Shown: piece by piece, positions 14,704 to 17,623 of the stretch | Position numbering within the stretch: position 1 is the stretch's first letter | Layout of the letters: the number at the start of each line of letters is the position of its first letter | Source: JAJFVC01 sp039698075 | Lineage (GTDB): Bacteria > Planctomycetota > Planctomycetia > Pirellulales > Thermoguttaceae | NCBI GenBank assembly: GCA_039698075.1 | Contig: JBDKTJ010000039.1 | Coordinates: 1-17,623, forward strand | Length of the DNA: 17,623 bases | Direction: 5' to 3' | Position numbers and translations under genes: made by a program | Notes under the pieces: model-generated | Told to the model about the DNA's origin: nothing | The model's database searches: none | The model's input: only the letters and a program-made list of their open reading frames with translations

Positions 14704-15297
14704 ATGAAGACTTTTGCAGCAATGCTTGCGGCGGTTCTTTTGAGCTTGGGCGGATGGACGGCCTACGGTCAGGAAGCGACGCCGCCGAAGGATCCCGCGC
14801 GGACCAAGCTGGCCGAGCAACTGGTCGAAGAAATGAACGTCAAGGGGACGGTCGAAAAGACGTTTTCGATGATTAAGAAAATGATTCCTTACCAGATCGA
14901 GCAGATGAAAAAGCAGTCGCCGATCAAGGATCAAGACGAAGCCGCGGCCAAGAAACGCCAGGAACGATTCGACAAAAGCGTGAAGAAAATGATGGACATG
15001 ATTTCCGCGGAGATGGGCTGGGACGCGATGAAAGACCAGTACGTCGCACTGTACGCCGAGACCTTTTCCGAAGAAGAGCTCAAGGGCCTCGTCGAATTTT
15101 ACAAGTCGCCAGTCGGCCGGGCGTTTGTCCAAAAGGAGCCCGAACTGATGGAACGTTCGATGAAGTTGAGCCAGCAAAAGATGATGCAACTGATGCCCAA
15201 GATTCAAGCGGTTTGCAAAGAGGCCGCCGAAGAGGCCAAAAAGGAAAAAATGGAGCAGCCCGCCCCGTCCAAACCGACCCCCAAAGCCGTCGAATAG
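14704..15297 (+). CDS. Exported DUF2059-domain protein
   Basis: The 197-residue protein has a signal peptide (hydrophobic core about residues 4-16, cleavage near AYG-Q). Residues about 104-155 carry a DUF2059 domain, recognised from MKDQYVALYAETFSEEELKGLVEFYKSP and GRAFVQKEPELM. The rest is charged and helical, with Lys/Glu-rich stretches likely to form coiled coils. The C-terminal tail is Pro/Lys-rich and disordered in appearance. The molecular function of DUF2059 proteins is not established. GGGAG lies six bases ahead of the ATG. lpd begins 59 bases downstream on the same strand, so the two may share a transcript, although a short hairpin and heptamer repeats lie between them. Confidence 0.85.
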   Translation: MKTFAAMLAAVLLSLGGWTAYGQEATPPKDPARTKLAEQLVEEMNVKGTVEKTFSMIKKMIPYQIEQMKKQSPIKDQDEAAAKKRQERFDKSVKKMMDMISAEMGWDAMKDQYVALYAETFSEEELKGLVEFYKSPVGRAFVQKEPELMERSMKLSQQKMMQLMPKIQAVCKEAAEEAKKEKMEQPAPSKPTPKAVE

Positions 15298-15299
15298 TC

Positions 15300-15318
15300 T
15301 GGAGGTTTTCGTCCTCCA
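15300..15318 (+). terminator. Short hairpin after the DUF2059 gene
   Basis: TGGAGG and CCTCCA form a 6-bp stem around a seven-base loop, three bases after the stop codon. There is no T-run, so it may only attenuate read-through into lpd. Confidence 0.3.
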
Positions 15319-15326
15319 TGCCGCGG

Positions 15327-15351
15327 CCCTAATCCCTAATCCCTAATCCCT
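15327..15351. repeat. CCCTAAT direct heptamer repeat ahead of lpd
   Basis: There are three exact CCCTAAT units plus a fourth CCCT, ending five bases before the lpd ATG. It is the same heptamer that forms the inverted repeat at 2642-2695. It occupies the place where a Shine-Dalgarno sequence would normally be. Confidence 0.85.
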
Positions 15352-15356
15352 GCTTC

Positions 15357-16772
15357 ATGCACACACCGCTTTGCATCCTCGGCGCCGGACCCGGCGGATA
15401 TGCCGCCGCGTTTCTGGCCGCCGATTTGGGAATGAACGTCACGTTGGTCGACCTCGAGGCTCGCTTGGGCGGCGTGTGTCTGTTGCGGGGCTGCATCCCC
15501 TCAAAGGCCTTGCTGCACGTGGCCCGGACGATCGCCGAGGCAAAACAGCTCGGCGAGTGGGGCGTCGCGTTTCCGACGCCGAACGTTGACCTCGACGTCC
15601 TTCGCTCGCGCAAAGAAAAGGTGATCGCCGCGCTGACCGGCGGGCTGAAGCAGTTGGCCGCCAAACGCAAGGTGCAAACGGTTCGGGCCAAGGCGGTGTT
15701 TGAAAACTCGCAAACGTTGCGGCTTCAATCGGTCGACGGGCAGCCGCTGGCCGACGATCGGATCGAGTTCGACCGTTGCATCGTCGCCGTCGGTTCAAGT
15801 CCCGCACGGATCCCAGCCTTCGACCTACCGACGCCTCGCGTGATGGATTCGACCGGCGCATTGGAACTGTCCGACGCGCCCAAGTCGCTGTTGATCGTCG
15901 GCGGCGGATACATCGGGCTGGAAATGGGCGACGTTTACGCCGCGCTCGGCAGCCGCGTCACGGTGGTTGAAGCGACCGACGGTCTGCTGCCCGGCGTGGA
16001 CCGCGATCTGGTCCGTCCGTTGCAGCGACGGCTTCAGGCCCGATTCGAGGCGGTGCATCTCAACACGAAAGTGGCCTCGCTGGTCGACTGCGGCGATTCC
16101 GTCGAAGCGACTTTCGACGGCGACGTGCCGGAAAAAGTCCGGCGATTCGATCGCGTGTTGCTGTGCGTCGGGCGAAAACCGAACACGGCGGGGCTCGGGC
16201 TCGAACGGACCGGCGTGGAGTTGGATGCCCAAGGTTTTTTGCGGGTCGATCCGCAGCGTCGCACGGCCGATCCGCATATTTGGGCCATCGGCGACGCGGC
16301 CGGGCAACCGATGCTGGCCCACAAAGCCGCCCACGAAGGCAAAATCGCCGTGTGGGCGTTGGCGGGCCAAACCGTCGCCTTCGAGCCGCGCGCGATCCCG
16401 GCCGTTGTGTTCACCGATCCTGAAATCGCCTGGGCCGGGCTGACCGAGACCGACGCGCGGCGTCAAAACCGTTCGGTCGACGTGGCCGTGTTTCCGTGGG
16501 CGGCCAACGGTCGAGCCCACGCGGTCGGACGGACCGAAGGACTGACCAAATGGCTCGTCGATCCGTCGTCGGGCGAGTTGCTCGGGTGCGGCATCGTGGG
16601 GCCCGGGGCCGGCGATCTGATCGGCGAGGCGGTGCTGGCGATCGAACGTCGCTGCACGGCCGAGCAGATGGCCGACGCGATTCATCCGCATCCGACGCTC
16701 ACCGAGACGTTGGGCGCGGCGGCTGAAGTCCAACTCGGCGTGGCCACGGATCTGTATCGACCCAAGAAGTGA
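15357..16772 (+). CDS. lpdA: Dihydrolipoyl dehydrogenase (E3)
   Basis: This FAD-dependent enzyme reoxidises dihydrolipoamide with NAD+ and serves pyruvate and 2-oxoglutarate dehydrogenases or the glycine cleavage system. The 471-residue product shows the FAD-binding GAGPGG (residues 9-14), the redox-active disulfide in GGVCLLRGCIPSKAL (Cys41 and Cys46), the NAD-binding VGGGYIGLEMG (about 180), the second FAD motif (IWAIGDAAG), and the C-terminal HPHPTLTE with the catalytic His-Glu pair. The usual sequence between the cysteines is CLNVGC; here it is CLLRGC. It is standard length and appears intact. The ATG at 15357 has no Shine-Dalgarno and directly follows a heptamer repeat. No E1 or E2 gene is nearby. 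Mercuric or glutathione reductase is unlikely given the CxxxxC context and the C-terminus. Confidence 0.93.
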   Translation: MHTPLCILGAGPGGYAAAFLAADLGMNVTLVDLEARLGGVCLLRGCIPSKALLHVARTIAEAKQLGEWGVAFPTPNVDLDVLRSRKEKVIAALTGGLKQLAAKRKVQTVRAKAVFENSQTLRLQSVDGQPLADDRIEFDRCIVAVGSSPARIPAFDLPTPRVMDSTGALELSDAPKSLLIVGGGYIGLEMGDVYAALGSRVTVVEATDGLLPGVDRDLVRPLQRRLQARFEAVHLNTKVASLVDCGDSVEATFDGDVPEKVRRFDRVLLCVGRKPNTAGLGLERTGVELDAQGFLRVDPQRRTADPHIWAIGDAAGQPMLAHKAAHEGKIAVWALAGQTVAFEPRAIPAVVFTDPEIAWAGLTETDARRQNRSVDVAVFPWAANGRAHAVGRTEGLTKWLVDPSSGELLGCGIVGPGAGDLIGEAVLAIERRCTAEQMADAIHPHPTLTETLGAAAEVQLGVATDLYRPKK

Positions 16773-16853
16773 AAAAGTCGCCGCGCGATCCGATCGCGTG
16801 CGATTTCGCCGGGATGTTGTCAGCCCCCCGAGCGGTTGATTGTTGTGGGGCAA

Positions 16854-16897
16854 GAAAAACCCATGCCCACGACGAATCGCAGGCATGGGCTTTTTTG
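16854..16897. terminator. Bidirectional rho-independent terminator between lpd and the DUF3467 gene
   Basis: An 8-bp stem, CCCATGCC (16860-16867) with GGCATGGG (16882-16889), has a 14-base loop. On the plus strand it is followed by C and six T. On the minus strand it is followed by five T, then C and TT. It sits between two convergent genes and can terminate both. Confidence 0.88.
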
Positions 16898-16923
16898 TGG
16901 ATTGGGTTTCTGCGAAGACTTGC

Positions 16924-17301
16924 CTAGGCGTGGGGCTGAGCGTTCGCGCCGGCTCGCACGCGCTTCTGCACGTCGGTCTCCAACACGCCGAAGGTGGCTT
17001 CGTGCCGCTGGATCGTCAACTGCAACGCATGCAGCATCCGCTTGGCCGTGTAAAAGTTCGTGATGATCCGTTGCGTCACCGGAATCGGGTGGGCCGGCAC
17101 GCCAAACGGTTGGGGATTCAAGCCGAAGTCAATGATCAGTTCTTCGGGCGTGCCGGTCACGCGGCAAAAATTGGCATACAACGCCAACGCCTTCGAATCG
17201 TCAATCTCCAGCTGCATCCGCGGCGGCGTCGATTGTGCGGGCGTCGCACCCACTTCGGGGGCATTGGTCTCTTGGTCGGGTTTGTCAGGTGTCTTAGCCA
17301 C
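16924..17301 (-). CDS. DUF3467-domain protein
   Basis: The 125-residue product matches DUF3467: ALYANFCRVTGTPEELIIDFGLNPQ (about 40-64), then VTQRIITNFYTAKRMLHALQLTIQRHEATFGVLE. The first 30 residues are a Pro/Thr/Gln-rich flexible tail and there is no signal peptide, so it is probably cytosolic. DUF3467 proteins are small and widespread, with no established biochemical role. The GTG start has AGGAG seven bases upstream and a perfect extended -10 promoter further up. The gene is convergent with lpd and divergent from the lipoprotein gene at the window end. Confidence 0.85.
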   Translation of the reverse strand: MAKTPDKPDQETNAPEVGATPAQSTPPRMQLEIDDSKALALYANFCRVTGTPEELIIDFGLNPQPFGVPAHPIPVTQRIITNFYTAKRMLHALQLTIQRHEATFGVLETDVQKRVRAGANAQPHA

Positions 17302-17363
17302 GGAACGCTCCTATTATGTCTGAGGGATCTGGGCTCTCCACATCGGAAAGGTACGACTAGGCA

Positions 17364-17372
17364 ATTATAGCA
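17364..17372 (-). promoter_or_regulatory. Extended -10 promoter of the DUF3467 gene
   Basis: TGCTATAAT on the minus strand is a perfect extended -10 (TG-n-TATAAT). The predicted start near 17357 gives a leader of about 56 bases before the GTG at 17301. No -35 match is present, as is common for extended -10 promoters. Confidence 0.6.
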
Positions 17373-17412
17373 CCGACTCCTTCGCGATTTTCTTCCGCTT
17401 TCAGGAAATCGG

Positions 17413-17437
17413 GGCAAAGTCTCGGTCGGACTTTGCC
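17413..17437. other. Perfect hairpin in the divergent intergenic region
   Basis: GGCAAAGTC (17413-17421) and GACTTTGCC (17429-17437) form a 9-bp stem with a seven-base loop. There is no T-run. It could be an operator for one of the flanking divergent genes, or a leader structure of the lipoprotein mRNA if transcription starts upstream of it. Confidence 0.45.
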
Positions 17438-17468
17438 GATTATTCCGACGGCGTTGTTTGGGAAAACT

Positions 17469-17510
17469 TTAACTTCCGCTTGCGCAGAACAACAAAACGC
17501 CCTAAGTTAA
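17469..17510. promoter_or_regulatory. TTAACTT / AAGTTAA inverted repeat upstream of the lipoprotein gene
   Basis: TTAACTT (17469-17475) and AAGTTAA (17504-17510) are perfect inverted copies 28 bases apart, 22 bases ahead of ATG 17533. They could be a spaced operator or form a weak stem. I found no convincing -35/-10 pair for this gene. Confidence 0.25.
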
Positions 17511-17532
17511 CATCTTTCACGGCAGCATCCCC

Positions 17533-17623
17533 ATGACAGGCTCTCATCCTTCACTGCGGCTTGGTGTTTGCCTCGGGCTGTGGCTCGCCCTGGCCGGCTG
17601 TCATGCGGTCGATTACTACCAAG
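17533..17623 (+). CDS. Lipoprotein, N-terminal fragment cut by the window end
   Basis: From ATG 17533 an open frame runs to the window edge and encodes 30 residues. They form a clear lipoprotein signal peptide: MTGSHPSLRLGV, a hydrophobic core LGLWLALAG, and the lipobox LAGC with the lipidated Cys at residue 23, followed by HAVDYYQ. Prolipoprotein diacylglyceryl transferase and signal peptidase II would process such a protein for anchoring in the cell envelope. Its function cannot be told from this fragment. There is no clear Shine-Dalgarno sequence. The gene diverges from the DUF3467 gene. Confidence 0.65.
   Translation, partial: MTGSHPSLRLGVCLGLWLALAGCHAVDYYQ

Noticed and set aside
15825..16886. 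353-codon open frame antisense to lpd
   Set aside because: It overlaps the conserved core of lpd and runs through the terminator region. No motifs were seen.

Overview
The window looks like chromosomal DNA of a planctomycete, most likely of the Pirellulales type. The evidence is indirect: high GC with G/C-rich third codon positions, a BBP7-family beta-barrel protein (a family concentrated in Planctomycetes), the Bacteroidetes/Planctomycetes-type GlmU-like enzyme, a DUF3467 protein, and many exported proteins of unknown role. No tRNA, rRNA, CRISPR array, transposase or phage gene was seen. This reads as a core-genome stretch and not a mobile region.

Layout. Positions 1-2630 hold rpsO and pnp, the conserved S15/PNPase pair, separated by a 240-base leader with a strong hairpin. 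A heptameric inverted repeat (2642-2695) separates pnp from a small soluble histidine kinase (2709-3443). A BBP7 outer-membrane protein (3659-4837) follows, with two near-identical extended -10 promoter boxes upstream. A convergent exported protein of unknown function (4857-5861, minus) has a good sigma-70-like promoter. A glycosyltransferase-2-fold protein that appears to lack its catalytic aspartates (6287-7237) converges with a putative regulator made of two helix-hairpin-helix/alpha-CTD-like modules plus a sigma-region-4-like HTH (7283-8425, minus). Acetolactate synthase ilvB (8808-10592, minus) diverges from nagB (10949-11725), which is followed by a GlmU-like nucleotidyl/acetyltransferase (11896-13170). 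Convergent to that is an exported HExxH metallopeptidase-like protein with a LecA-like C-terminal domain (13193-14527, minus). A DUF2059 exported protein (14704-15297) and dihydrolipoyl dehydrogenase (15357-16772) follow on the plus strand. A bidirectional terminator separates these from a DUF3467 protein (16924-17301, minus). The window ends inside a lipoprotein gene that begins at 17533.

How the genes relate. Only a few functional links are visible. rpsO-pnp is translation and RNA decay. nagB plus the GlmU-like enzyme is a small amino-sugar module around fructose-6-P, glucosamine-6-P and UDP-GlcNAc. ilvB and lpd are stand-alone housekeeping enzymes without their usual partners (ilvN/ilvC; E1/E2 subunits). 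The rest is a mix of envelope and exported proteins plus two orphan regulators.

I saw no clear new multi-gene system. The observations most worth a second look are the degenerate GT2-like protein, the HhH/HhH/HTH regulator, the CCCTAAT heptamer repeats that abut the start codons of two genes lacking a Shine-Dalgarno sequence, and a recurrent TGCTAT extended -10 box.
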